A stretch of DNA of 64,000 nt from Forficula auricularia. Taxonomy: Eukaryota > Arthropoda > Insecta > Dermaptera > Forficulidae. The notes under the pieces are model-generated. The model did no database searches. It worked only from the letters and a program-made list of their open reading frames with translations, and was not told the DNA's origin. Position numbers and translations under genes: made by a program. Of this stretch, positions 55,936 through 64,000 are shown piece by piece. Location of the stretch: positions 3,050,921 to 3,114,920 of the forward strand of contig JALMQS010000073.1 of NCBI GenBank assembly GCA_024734495.1, read 5' to 3'. How positions within the stretch are numbered: the stretch's first letter is position 1; each line of letters opens with the position of its first letter.

Positions 55936-56546
55936 CCGGTCAGGTTCTCTAAAACGGCTCTAACGATTTGGATGAAATTCACTGGTTACGAGGGTTTTGT
56001 GTTGGGCGTTCGATCTGTCACGGTTCTCATCTTCGGCTAAGTTGTTTTTGATGGGTTTTTTGTTAATTGAAACAATTATTCACAGGTGGTTGTCTCGATA
56101 AAACTGTTTATTTACATTTTTATTCAATTTCCTTTTAATAAATAATTGGGTTTTTAATTTTATATCCCACAATTAGATCATTATAATAATTATTATAATA
56201 TTAAAAGTTGGGGAATTTAATTGATTAAAAATCGAGTTTTAAATACCACAAATATTAATTTGACAATTTAATTGACAAACTCAAAAATTGTTATTTAATT
56301 AAAAAAATAAAATTATACCGTATTTATTTATATACCCATATACACATAATCTGTGGACCACTGAAGGCTAGAAATGCAAAAACTGGGTCTGTGGGCGGGG
56401 GTAGATGTGGGGGTGCAGGAGGTGGGCTGCAGTGCTGGGGGTCCGGGGAGGAGGTATGTGATTTCGGGGACGGAGTGGGGGTATAGGGGTGGGGTGAACT
56501 AATGGGGGTCCGGGTCGCGAGGGGTGGGGTTCTGGGATTAATACCA
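55871..56546 (+). mobile_element. Helitron-like element with expanded AT array at its 5' end
   Basis: An AT array (about 55888-55931) replaces the usual 5' AT-rich segment. It is followed by GGTCAGGTTCTCTAAAACGG, CACGGTTCTCATCTTCGGCT, CATAATCTGTGGACCACTG, a G-rich tract (56383-56530) and TAATACCATATATAG. The 210-bp module is absent. An opposed element begins at 56547. Confidence 0.45.
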
Positions 56547-57312
56547 TATATAGATACGAGCTTTTCGTGCGTGCCTTCGGCACGCCCTCGAAGCTCGGCC
56601 TTCCGGGCTGGTGCCCTGGCGGGCAGCGTCTCAGGTCCAAAATTTTTATTCCTCTTTTTTTTCTATAATCTACAGCATTGTGATATTTTTTGTGTGGAAA
56701 TATGTAGATTTATTTAAATAAATGGGATTGTGTGAGGAGGAGAATTATATTATATCATTTTTTTTTTAAATTTGGGATCGATAATCGACATAAGGCTCCA
56801 AACATTTAAAAGAGATCAATCAGGTGTTGTTTGTATGACAGGCTGCTCCCTCCAGTATTGCCATGAGAAACTCGGGCATGCGTGTCTTAAGTCGTTCAAT
56901 TTTGTAAAAATCAAAAAATAAGAATAACAAAATTTAGATTTTTAATAAATTATAAAAAAGTGGCAAATTTTAAAAAATAAACAAATAATATATAAAATAT
57001 AAATCAAATAAGATGTGATTAATTTCTTTTTCTGTGCGCAAAGAAAAGCGAATTGAATATTTAATTTTTGAGTGGTGAGGGGGGGGGATAATTATGAATA
57101 AATTTAATGTTTCTTAATTTAAAATCAATTGGAGTCTTTCATTCCAAAATTCGAGTTTCAATTACAATTATATTTCAAATTTGCCGCAAAGACGGCATCA
57201 GCGCTCCCTGACGGCAGCATAACGTCAGCGTTGCGGCAAATTAATCTAGACAAATATATATAGTATTAACTGAAACAAAAATTTACCTAGCATCGCTCGG
57301 TGGCCAGGTACT
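56547..57312 (-). mobile_element. Helitron-like variant (GGCACGC hairpin) and a plus-strand 3' end
   Basis: 56553-57130 is the reversed counterpart of 15350-15925: GAGCTTTTCGTGCGTGCCTT, the hairpin GCGTGCCTTCGGCACGC, GGGATCGATAATCG, ATCAATCAGGTGTTGTTTGT and ATGAGAAACTCGGGCATGCG. At 57258-57312 a plus-strand end follows: AACTGAAACAAAAATTTACC, TAGCATCGCTCGGTGGCCAG, GTAC. Confidence 0.45.
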
Positions 57313-57404
57313 TGTAACTAAATAAGATAAATATTTTATACCTTTTAGTGAATTTTGTTTTATTTTTGAGTTGTTAATTAATTTTTTTGAAGTCGGTTTT
57401 TTTT
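57313..57404. repeat. Family A fragment
   Basis: AACTAAATAAGATAAATATT, TTATACCTTTTAGTG and TTTTTTTGAAGTCGGTTTT correspond to the inner right part of family A. Confidence 0.6.
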
Positions 57405-57640
57405 CCAAAATTCTTTTTTAATCTCTCTTTTGTTTCCAAATATATTTTAAGTGAAGAGAGTACGGGTGGGGGTAACTGGGCTAGTTGAGGCCAATTCTGG
57501 AATTTTAAGGCTCAAAATTCATTCGGCTTTGAATCTGCAAACACGTGGTCAAAATTTGCATTCCTCTAGAAACCAAACGTAAGTATTTCCATGCTCTCTA
57601 TTTATTGATCTATTAAGGTATACATTTAATATTACTAATC
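57405..57640. other. Short unique segment
   Basis: GGGTGGGGGTAACTGGGCTA and CATTCCTCTAGAAACCAAAC have no match in the window. AAACGTAAGTATTT contains a good donor-like word, but no exon can be supported. Confidence 0.3.
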
Positions 57641-57681
57641 TTATCTTATTATATTAAACAAGCAATTCTTGCGTATATAAA

Positions 57682-58842
57682 CCGAGTGAGTTTTTTTATC
57701 TTGAGACAGTCTTATAACTCAAAAACAGTGCATTATATAAAAAAAAGTTTTCAAGGTTATTTTTATGTCAAGTTCTGTTTTTTAAATAGAAACCTATATT
57801 TTTATGTAGGTACATATTCTGAATCTTCAAAAAAACTGAACAACTTTTATTAAAACTATTTTTTATACGACATCAAATAATAAAAAATATTAAATCAATT
57901 AGATCTCAAAAAAATCGTAATAATTATTTTTAACAATTATTCAACTTAATTATGAAATAATAATAATCAAATAATTAATTATTAAATAAATATTTATTAA
58001 ATTGAAAAGTCACAAGAATGAAAATAAGTGCTTATAATTATATTAAAACTTCGTTATAGTCAGATTAAAAGATTATTTTCTACTTAATAGAGCTAATTAA
58101 AATTCTTGAGTTTAAAAAAGTTTATTTCTAGTGTCAATCCAGTAGATAGTTATATTGTATTACCATAATAAAAATGGAGCATTTTTTGATGAAGACAGAA
58201 TAAAAATGGTATTAATTTATACGGTAAATGTAGAAGAATTGTTATGGGGCTGGCATTGAAATGGATGCCTAGCGTTTTCCTGATAGGAATACACCCTCAC
58301 AAGCTTCATTTTATTTTGTTGTAAATATGTTTAAAGAAAAAAAAACAATAAATGTAAATGTTACGAATAACCTGAATCAGGCCAAAATAACGAAATGTGA
58401 ACTGCAATTCGCCCAAAAGACTTGTGATACACTCTGGAATGTCTCAGAACAGTGTAGTAAAATGATTAAATTATTTATTTAATAATTAAATATTTGATCA
58501 TTATTATTTGATAATTAAGTTGAATGATTGTTAAATATAATTATTAGAATTTTTTTGAGATCTAATTAATTTAATATTTTTTATTATTTTATTTCGTATA
58601 AAAAATAGTTTCATTAAAAGTTGTTCAGTTTTTTTTTGTAGATTCAGAATATGTACATTTTTCATTTAAAAAACAGAACATGACCTCAAAATACCCTATG
58701 AAAGCTTGTTCTAGGTCAACAAACACATTGCATAGTTTAGTTTCCCCCCTTGATATAAATAAACTTTTATTTGAAACTTTTTTCAAATAATGCACTGTTT
58801 TTGAGTTATAAGACTGTCTCAAGATAAAAAAAACTCACCCGG
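57682..58842. mobile_element. Family D TIR element (full length)
   Basis: The ends CCGRGTGAGTTTTTTTATCT then TGAGACAGTCTTATAACTCA are inverted, and self-complementarity extends about 250 bp inward. TA follows both ends (TATATAA / GGTATATATCC). It interrupts a Helitron-like 5' end: AAACAAGCAATTCTTGCGTA before and TCCAATCGGGTTCTCGAAAA after. The TA flank and CCGGGTG-type end suggest a Tc1/mariner-derived MITE; there is no transposase. The middle (58130-58460) is unrelated to the arms and has no intact frame. Confidence 0.65.
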
Positions 58843-59011
58843 TATATATCCAATCGGGTTCTCGAAAATGGTTCTCTAACGATTTCGCTAAAAATTGGTG
58901 TACTTATCAAATGTCATGAGTTATTAGTCGTGTATAGATTTTAATCTTATTGAAATAAAGGAACCTGGTGTAAATTAGTCATGTAGTAAAAGAAATATTT
59001 TATTCGTCTAT

Positions 59012-59129
59012 CTCGAATACATTGTAATAGAGTGATGAAGAGGGCAAAGCCCTCGAAACTATAGTCTCGTTATAAATAAATAAAATTTATAATTCCAGCA
59101 GAAGACACACTCTTTTATTGTCTCCTTCA
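59012..59129 (+). mobile_element. Minimal hammerhead element (118 bp)
   Basis: Single arm of the family at 11045-11333 and 18177-18491, in one orientation only, from near the ribozyme to GTCTCCTTCA. Flanked by ATTTTATTCGTCTAT / ATTTTATTCGTCCAT (58997-59011, 59130-59144), a 15-bp target duplication with one change. This shows that a single arm can insert on its own. Confidence 0.75.
59023..59074 (+). ncRNA. Hammerhead-like motif, core mutated
   Basis: It matches the intact motif at 18232-18282 except that CUGAUGA reads GUGAUGA. The first core C is invariant in hammerheads, so this copy is predicted inactive. Confidence 0.6.
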
Positions 59130-59144
59130 ATTTTATTCGTCCAT

Positions 59145-59404
59145 ATTTCGTCTTCGAAAAGTCGTAGAGCCTTAAAATTTGAAACTCAAGCTATTTAGAG
59201 GCGAAAAGTTACATCGCATCGCTCGGTTCTCCATGCACTGAGACAGTCTCTTTAGTCTTAAAAGATTCGTGAATTTTTTTCTTTATTTTTTTAAATTCAA
59301 ATTAACTACCTACTATACCGATTTATCAGAAATTTAATTATTTCGATATAAAATATTAGATCTATAGAGTTGAAATTTAGTATAAACATAAATTTTCAAA
59401 TAAA
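59145..59404. other. Spacer with reversed and direct repeat scraps
   Basis: Contains a decayed hairpin end (TACATCGCATCGCTCGGTTC) of the Helitron-like family near 59210-59229, then AT-rich unassigned sequence. Confidence 0.35.
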
Positions 59405-59473
59405 AAATCTTATTATATTAAATTATTATATTAAACGAGCAAAAAGTGTATATATAACAATCACTCACCTTGA

Positions 59474-59638
59474 CCCCAAAATCCTATACCACTACACTTC
59501 GCCTCTAAAAGCGGAAAACTAGACCTGTTAGAATCAACCGAAATTAAGAAAGCTATAATTGAAAAAGATAAAATTCTCAATAACCAGCAGGACATTAGAA
59601 ATTCCACAATAATAGATCTACTAATTAACAAAAATTAA
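59474..59638 (+). pseudogene. Penelope-like ORF, C-terminal remnant
   Basis: From a stop at 59471-59473 the frame reads PQNPIPLHFASKSGKLDLLE, STEIKKAIIEKDKILNNQQD, IRNSTIIDLLINKN and a stop. SGKLDLLE..EI followed by a spaced NNQ and a final DLLI.K matches the remnant at 23755-23862. It is the last 54 codons only; the catalytic domains are absent, and the upstream stop shows decay. Confidence 0.65.
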
Positions 59639-60189
59639 AAAAACTTAACCTCAGTCTCTCTCAAATATATACTATTTCCCAAATTACAATCAAAATTAAA
59701 TTCAAATCACGCGCCTTCAGTCTTCTAAAATAAATGACATTTTGATATATGAGATAACCACAAAAATTGTTGTATATTGTAATTTATCTCATCTAATTTA
59801 TCCCTATTATGTTTTATCTTAATTCTTCATCTCTATATGTTATTTAGGCTTATTTGTAAATTGATATTTATAATTAATTTTGTGTCTATGACTTAAATTT
59901 GTAATTTTATTTTCTAATTTAATTCTAAAAAGACTTTATATTTATACTTGTAATTTTTATTTATATTAATATTCATATTTACTTAGATTTCTTATATTTA
60001 CATTTATATATTTTATAATTAAAAAAAGAAAAATCTTTGTAAAACAATTTTTTAAATTTTAAATTTTCATTGGTGTTTTTCTTGTGTTAGGTTGGTATGT
60101 AAGATTTGAATGTTATATTTTGTTATATTGGTAACCATGATTTGAATGTCAAGAATGGCGACCACTCGTTCAATTATTATTAGTATTAA

Positions 60190-60240
60190 CTTGTAAACTC
60201 CTGATGATGGACTAATAATCCGAAATATATTGAGTTTGTA
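60190..60240 (+). ncRNA. Hammerhead-like ribozyme downstream of Penelope-like remnant
   Basis: CUGAUGA, extra U, stem II GGA/UCC, GAAA, a minimal UAUA stem III, the AUU triplet, and a strong stem I: GUAAACUC pairs with GAGUUUG over 7 bp. The short stem II and III resemble hammerhead variants thought to cleave as dimers. Confidence 0.65.
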
Positions 60241-60357
60241 TAAACCTCTTTGAGTTTTATTTCATTCACTGTGAAACTACACACCCTTTACTTTATTAAC
60301 TAACATCATGTTTCACCTAAAACCTACACCACTTTCCATAAGTAAAAAAAAAAAAAA

Positions 60358-60418
<61 letters not shown>

Positions 60419-60995
60419 GGTCGGGTTCTCTAAAACGGCTCTAACGATTTGGATCAAATTCACTGGTTAGGAGGGTTTTGTATTGGACATTCGATCTGTC
60501 ACGGTCTCATCTTCGGCTAATTTGTTTTTGATGGGTTTTTTGTTAATTGAAACAATTATTCACAGGTGGTTGTCTCGATAAAAATGTTTATTTACATTTT
60601 TATTCAATTTCCTTTTAATAAATAATTGGTTTTTTTAATTTTTATATCCCACAATAAGATTATTACAATTATTATTAGGTATATATTAAAAGTTGGGCAA
60701 TTTAATTGATTAAAAATTGAGTTTTAAATCCCACAAATATTAATTTGACAATTTAATTGATGAACTCAAAAATTGTTATTTAATTAAAAAAAAAATTATA
60801 CGGTAATTATTTATATACCTATATACACATAATCTGTGGGCCACTTAAGGCTAGAAATGCAAAAACTGGGTGCATGGGCGGGGGTGCAGGAGGTGGGTTG
60901 CAGTGGTGTGGGGTCAGGGGGGCGGTACGGGGTTTCGGTGGTGGGGGTGTAGGTGGGGGTGGGGTAGGGGTGCGATGGTGTATAACTATCTACTG

Positions 60996-61496
60996 GATTG
61001 ACACGAGAAATAACCTTTTTTAAACTCAAGAATTTTAACTAGTTGTAATAAGTAGAAAATAATCTTTTAAATCTGAGTATATTGAAGTTTTAAGGTCATT
61101 ATAAACACTTATTTTCATTGTTGTGACTTTTCGATTTAATAAATATTTAATTAACAATTAATTATTTAATCATTATTATTTGATAATTAAGTTGAATAAT
61201 TGTTAAAAATAATTATTAAGATTTTTTTGACATCTAATTAATTTAATATTTTGTTTATTTGATGTATAAAAAATAGTTCTCATGAAAGTTGTTCAATTAT
61301 TTTTTGTAGATTTATCAAATGTACAGAAATTATAGGTTTCTATATAAAAAACAGAACTTGACCTCGAATTTCAAAAACAGTAGCGTAGTTTAGTTTCCTC
61401 CTTGATATAAATAAACTTTTATTTGAAACTTTTCCATATAATGCACTGTTTTTGAGTTATAAGTCTGTCTCAAGATAAAAAAATCTCACCCGAATT
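60996..61496. repeat. Family D repeat, right half
   Basis: Starts inside the element at AACTCAAGAATTTTAACTAG and ends CAAGATAAAAAAATCTCACC, CG. It corresponds to the reversed left and right halves of the element at 57682-58842, with ATAATGCACTGTTTTTGAGT conserved. Confidence 0.6.
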
Positions 61497-61579
61497 CCAT
61501 TAAGTAGGGATCCAGGGAGGATATATAATCCTTTTTTCTTTTCTCTTACATAAATTGGAACATAATAATAGATAATAAC

Positions 61580-62275
61580 TAGAGATGAAACGGATATTCG
61601 GTAACTATCCGGTAACCTGCCTATCCGGCTCAAATTTTAAGTCCGGCCGAATACCGGATAAGAAACGAGTATCCGGCCGGATACCGGATTTCAAATAAAT
61701 ACAGCATAAAGATTGAAGGCACTTTATTTAACAGAGCTCATGAATTTTTAATAACAAAACAAAATAATTAATACTCAAACTGCACTAAGGGCAAATTATG
61801 ATAAATAAATACCAATTTCTCTGCGTTCAAAGGCAACAGACGGTTTCACTTGTCTTCGTATACAAGGTCAGCTTCCGAAAAAAGTCTTTCGCTATAAACG
61901 CTGCTGCAGGGCGCTGAAAGATAAACTCTAGTAAACTTCGTTAAGTTTGGGTATTGTACAGCATTAGCTGACCACCAAATATAAGGATCACGATCGCGAC
62001 CAATGCGCAAAAATACTAATAAAATTACCACAAACTCAAACAACAAGAACACGTTTTTCATAACCTCTTATGAACGTATTTGCAATCAATTCAAGAAGAC
62101 AATAATGCGCTAATGTCACTCATAAACGAAAGGGCCCGAAATCACCCGAGTCCACCCGATCGCTTAGTGAATCACTCTTGTAACGAGTCGCCACTCGACT
62201 ATGTTCGGCCGGTTATTCGGTGGCCGGATATTCGGTATTCGGTTTCCGGCACAACATCTATCCGTTTCATCTCTG
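61580..62275 (-). mobile_element. hAT transposon relic (internally deleted)
   Basis: The ends TAGAGATGAAACGGAT at the left and CAGAGATGAAACGGAT read from the right are inverted repeats. Subterminal CCGGATA/TATCCGG words occur many times at both ends. An 8-bp duplication ATAATAAC / ATAATAAA (61572-61579, 62276-62283) flanks it. It is only 696 bp and retains just the 3' end of a transposase gene. It lies directly upstream of the leucine-rich exon and probably within its preceding intron. Confidence 0.85.
61748..62061 (-). pseudogene. hAT transposase C-terminal (dimerisation) remnant
   Basis: The minus-strand frame contains RDPYIWWSANAVQYPNLTKF then TRVYLSAPCSSVYSERLFSE and ADLVYEDK, a stop where the family usually has Arg, then NRLLPLNAEKLVFIYHNLPL. 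WW..N...YP.L......YLS.P.SS..SER.FS is the conserved dimerisation domain of hAT transposases. The catalytic and zinc-finger parts are deleted. Confidence 0.85.
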
Positions 62276-62309
62276 ATAATAAACTTCTTCTTTTCTGTCT
62301 ATGTTTCAG
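62276..62309 (+). promoter_or_regulatory. Predicted 3' splice site before the leucine-rich exon
   Basis: A pyrimidine-rich tract (CTTCTTCTTTTCTGTCTATG) leads to TTTCAG ending at 62309. The frame is open on both sides, so the open frame that begins upstream at 62201 inside the hAT relic is a chance extension; the exon more likely starts at 62310. Confidence 0.5.
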
Positions 62310-63322
62310 ATTTCATAATGATTTTTATTACACGAAGAATGAACAAAATGAAAATGAATAAGCTGTTTGAAGTTCTCCTGGAGGGACTGGAAGAAAATGC
62401 TGGAGTGGAGGAGAAGAAGGAAATTGTAAATTCTATCCTCCCTGTGCATAAATACAAATTGCTGGATTGGTTCCTCGCTGATGATGATCTTAGCGAAGAA
62501 ATCCGTTTGAATTGTCTGCCTATTTTCCTTGACGAGAATACAAAGTATTTTGAATTTTCACAAGAGACAGAAAATCAAAGTACTGCGAAATCGCTTTTGG
62601 AAATAATCCCGAGATACTCTCCGAATGTAGAAACGGTTGATTTGAGTTTCGTGTTGATCGAACCTGAGAACATCGAGATTTTCAAATTGTTTCTGAAACA
62701 AACCACCCACATGAAATATTTGCGGGTGCGTTGTGAAGGCCTCCAGAATTGTGCAATAAAACAACTTTTGTTAGAAGAGGATTTTAACCAGCATGACCAG
62801 CATGTTCAAAATGGACTGTTAAAAATCCAATGCCTCAACCAAACTGATTTAAAAGCTTCAGAGTGTGCTAAAATTTTAAAACTTTTACCTAATTTGATAA
62901 ATTTTGGTTTTGACTTTGATGGGCTATCTCAACTGGTGACCTGTGATATTGATGATGACGATGAACTTATCAATAAATTATCTAATATATGTTTTTTTAG
63001 TGATGAAGGAACAAGCTTACAAACTTTGGAACATTTTGTAAGATTCTGCCCAAATGTAACAGAAATTTATCTATCTGACCCAAATGCCCATGTTATTCGA
63101 AATCTTTCAAAATTCCCCTTACTCAACCGAATATCTTTATCTTGTGAAGATTTCAATCAAATTAGAGAACTTATTGAATTATTAGAAATCATTGGAAACC
63201 GAATTAAATCTATGGATATAGATACCACTGACAAAATTACTATTGATCACGAAATTATCCATAAGTTATGCCCTGAATTATATTTAATAATTATTAATAG
63301 TAAGATCATTACTTTCGATTAA
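62310..63322 (+). CDS. Leucine-rich-repeat-like protein, internal or single long exon
   Basis: A frame of more than 330 codons, the only long one in the window. In-frame ATGs lie at 62318, 62339 and 62354; translation could also enter from an upstream exon through the splice site at 62309. The N-terminal 60 residues (LLEGLEENAGVEEKKEIVNS; HKYKLLDWFLADDDLSEEIR) look like a short helical F-box-like or linker domain. The remainder has spaced Leu/Ile motifs of solenoid type: YSPNVETVDLSFVLIEP, THMKYLRVRCEGL, LLPNLINFGFDFDGL, RFCPNVTEIYLSDPN, FPLLNRISLSCEDF. There is no signal peptide or transmembrane helix. It stops at 63320-63322, but a good donor (GTAAGA, 63300-63305) near the end suggests it may continue in a downstream exon. 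Family and role are uncertain; F-box/LRR adaptor is a guess. Confidence 0.65.
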
Positions 63323-63430
63323 TCTGGATAATGTATTAAATTTATGATCAACTATTAGGGTGACTTCAAAATATCTCCTAAAATAATTTATTTGTATTTT
63401 AATTTTTTTGTAATTAATTTTTAAAAATAA
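63323..63430. other. Downstream of the leucine-rich frame
   Basis: AT-rich with AAAATAAAATC at 63425-63435, a weak poly(A)-signal candidate if the gene ends here. Confidence 0.3.
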
Positions 63431-64000
63431 AATCTATAAGTAACTGGAGCCACCGAGCAATCCACGGTAACAAATATGGATCCCCCCTGAAACCAAAACC
63501 TCGCCCCCACCCACACTCCGCCCCACCCCCCACTCTTCCCTGAAAAAATGTAAACAAACTTTTTTATTGAGATTTTCATGTTTCAATAATTACTTTAATT
63601 AAGAAAAGAAAAATTAAGATGAAATTTGTCGAAGTCCAGACCTAGCCAGATCGTTTTCTCATTCTCAAAACTTGTTAATAGAGTTGGTTTCATCAAAATC
63701 GGTAGAGATGTTTTCAAAATAGAACAAAAATACAAATATATAGTACCTGGAGCCACCGATCGATGCACGGTAACCAAATTAAATAAAATACAAATATATA
63801 TAGTACACCCCCCCTGGACGCCCCGAAACCACGCACCTCACCCCTACCACGCCCCACTCCACCTCCTGCACCTCACACATCCAGCCCACCCCGCACCCAA
63901 TTTTTGCATTTCAAGCTTTCTAGTGGTCTACATATTATCTGTATTTTTGTTTACTCGTACATCAATTTGCCCACATGCGTTCATATTGATAAACATTATA
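63431..64000 (-). mobile_element. Helitron-like 3' ends and interior pieces (run off the window)
   Basis: Two reversed hairpin ends, at 63444-63470 (ACTGGAGCCACCGAGCAATC) and 63744-63773 (ACCTGGAGCCACCGATCGAT), are separated by a piece of interior (GATTTTCATGTTTCAATAAT, CCAGACCTAGCCAGATCG). C-rich tracts (63481-63540, 63807-63900) are the reverse of the G-rich tract. The last 30 bp (GTTCATATTGATAAACATTA) match 5195-5215. The second copy continues past the window end. Confidence 0.5.

Larger units (their letters stand above)
59457..60340 (+). mobile_element. Penelope-like element, 3' end
   Basis: A truncated C-terminal coding remnant (59474-59638), about 550 bp of AT-rich 3' region, a hammerhead-like motif (60190-60240) and a tail with CATGTTTCACCTAAAACC and TACACCACT. 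The tail matches that of the insertion at 23574-24901 (GATGTTTCACCTTGCACC, ACACCACACT). No inverted left arm is present here. Target duplication cannot be fixed in the AT-rich flanks. Confidence 0.65.
59405..60995 (+). mobile_element. Helitron-like element split by a Penelope-like insertion
   Basis: The 5' end (AATCTTATTATATTAAATTA, ATTAAACGAGCAAAAAGTGT) stops near 59456. After the insertion an AT array (60355-60416) leads to CGGTCGGGTTCTCTAAAACG, CACGGTCTCATCTTCGGCTA, CATAATCTGTGGGCCACTTA and a G-rich tract (60868-60980). The 210-bp module and the 3' hairpin are absent. Confidence 0.5.

Noticed and set aside
62201..62309. Start of the leucine-rich protein at 62201
   Set aside because: The first 25 codons are the terminal sequence of a hAT transposon, and a good splice acceptor follows at 62309.

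Overview
This is eukaryotic, strongly AT-rich DNA made almost entirely of transposable-element debris. The short GT-AG intron inside a Tc1-type transposase, the element repertoire (mariner, Tc1, hAT, Helitron-like, RTE-type LINEs, Penelope-like elements, Ty3-type LTRs, tRNA-derived SINEs) and the scarcity of coding sequence fit an arthropod, probably an insect; I cannot place it more closely. The window reads as a long intergenic or intronic stretch. The only long protein-coding exon is a leucine-rich protein exon near the right end (about 62.3-63.3 kb). One short candidate terminal exon lies on the minus strand near 28.6 kb.

Layout. 0-5.7 kb: a MITE, two copies of a self-complementary repeat (family A, terminal motif AACCGACTTCAAAAA), one of which carries a 1.2-kb palindromic hammerhead element, then a Helitron-like copy. 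6.5-7.0 kb: unique, conserved-looking non-coding sequence. 7.2-9.9 kb: repeat family B with an RTE-type LINE fragment inside it, a palindromic element with a 14-bp target duplication, and an LTR-like promoter/poly(A) segment. 11.0-14.3 kb: a hammerhead element, two tRNA-derived SINEs and a full-length family A copy. 14.8-17.8 kb: direct repeats E interrupted by a hAT element (itself invaded) and a LINE 3' end. 18.1-24.9 kb: hammerhead element, Helitron-like copies, a solo LTR, family B, and a Penelope-like insertion carrying a nested palindromic element. 26-31 kb: hAT MITE, LTR fragment, 200-bp tandem repeats, the candidate exon, a 771-bp TRIM primed by tRNA-Trp and a related solo LTR. 32.3-34.9 kb: a 655-bp tandem array. 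35.3-38.7 kb: a near-identical inverted repeat enclosing a deleted mariner. 39.9-48.5 kb: Helitron-like copies with internal 210-bp tandem modules and G-rich tracts, plus two tandem segmental duplications. 49-56 kb: MITE, intron-containing Tc1 relic, family A, and a degenerate RTE-type LINE. 57-61.5 kb: TIR family D, a hammerhead element and a second Penelope-like 3' end. 61.6-63.3 kb: a hAT relic immediately upstream of the leucine-rich exon.

Most coherent theme. Ten hammerhead-like ribozyme motifs occur in six insertions. Five of the six are flanked by 12-15 bp target duplications; four have their ribozyme-bearing arm in inverted duplicate; two sit downstream of a recognisably shared protein C-terminus. 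This matches what is known of Penelope-like retroelements, whose pseudo-LTRs carry small hammerhead variants. Two further palindromic elements have the same 13-14 bp target duplications but no hammerhead that I can see.
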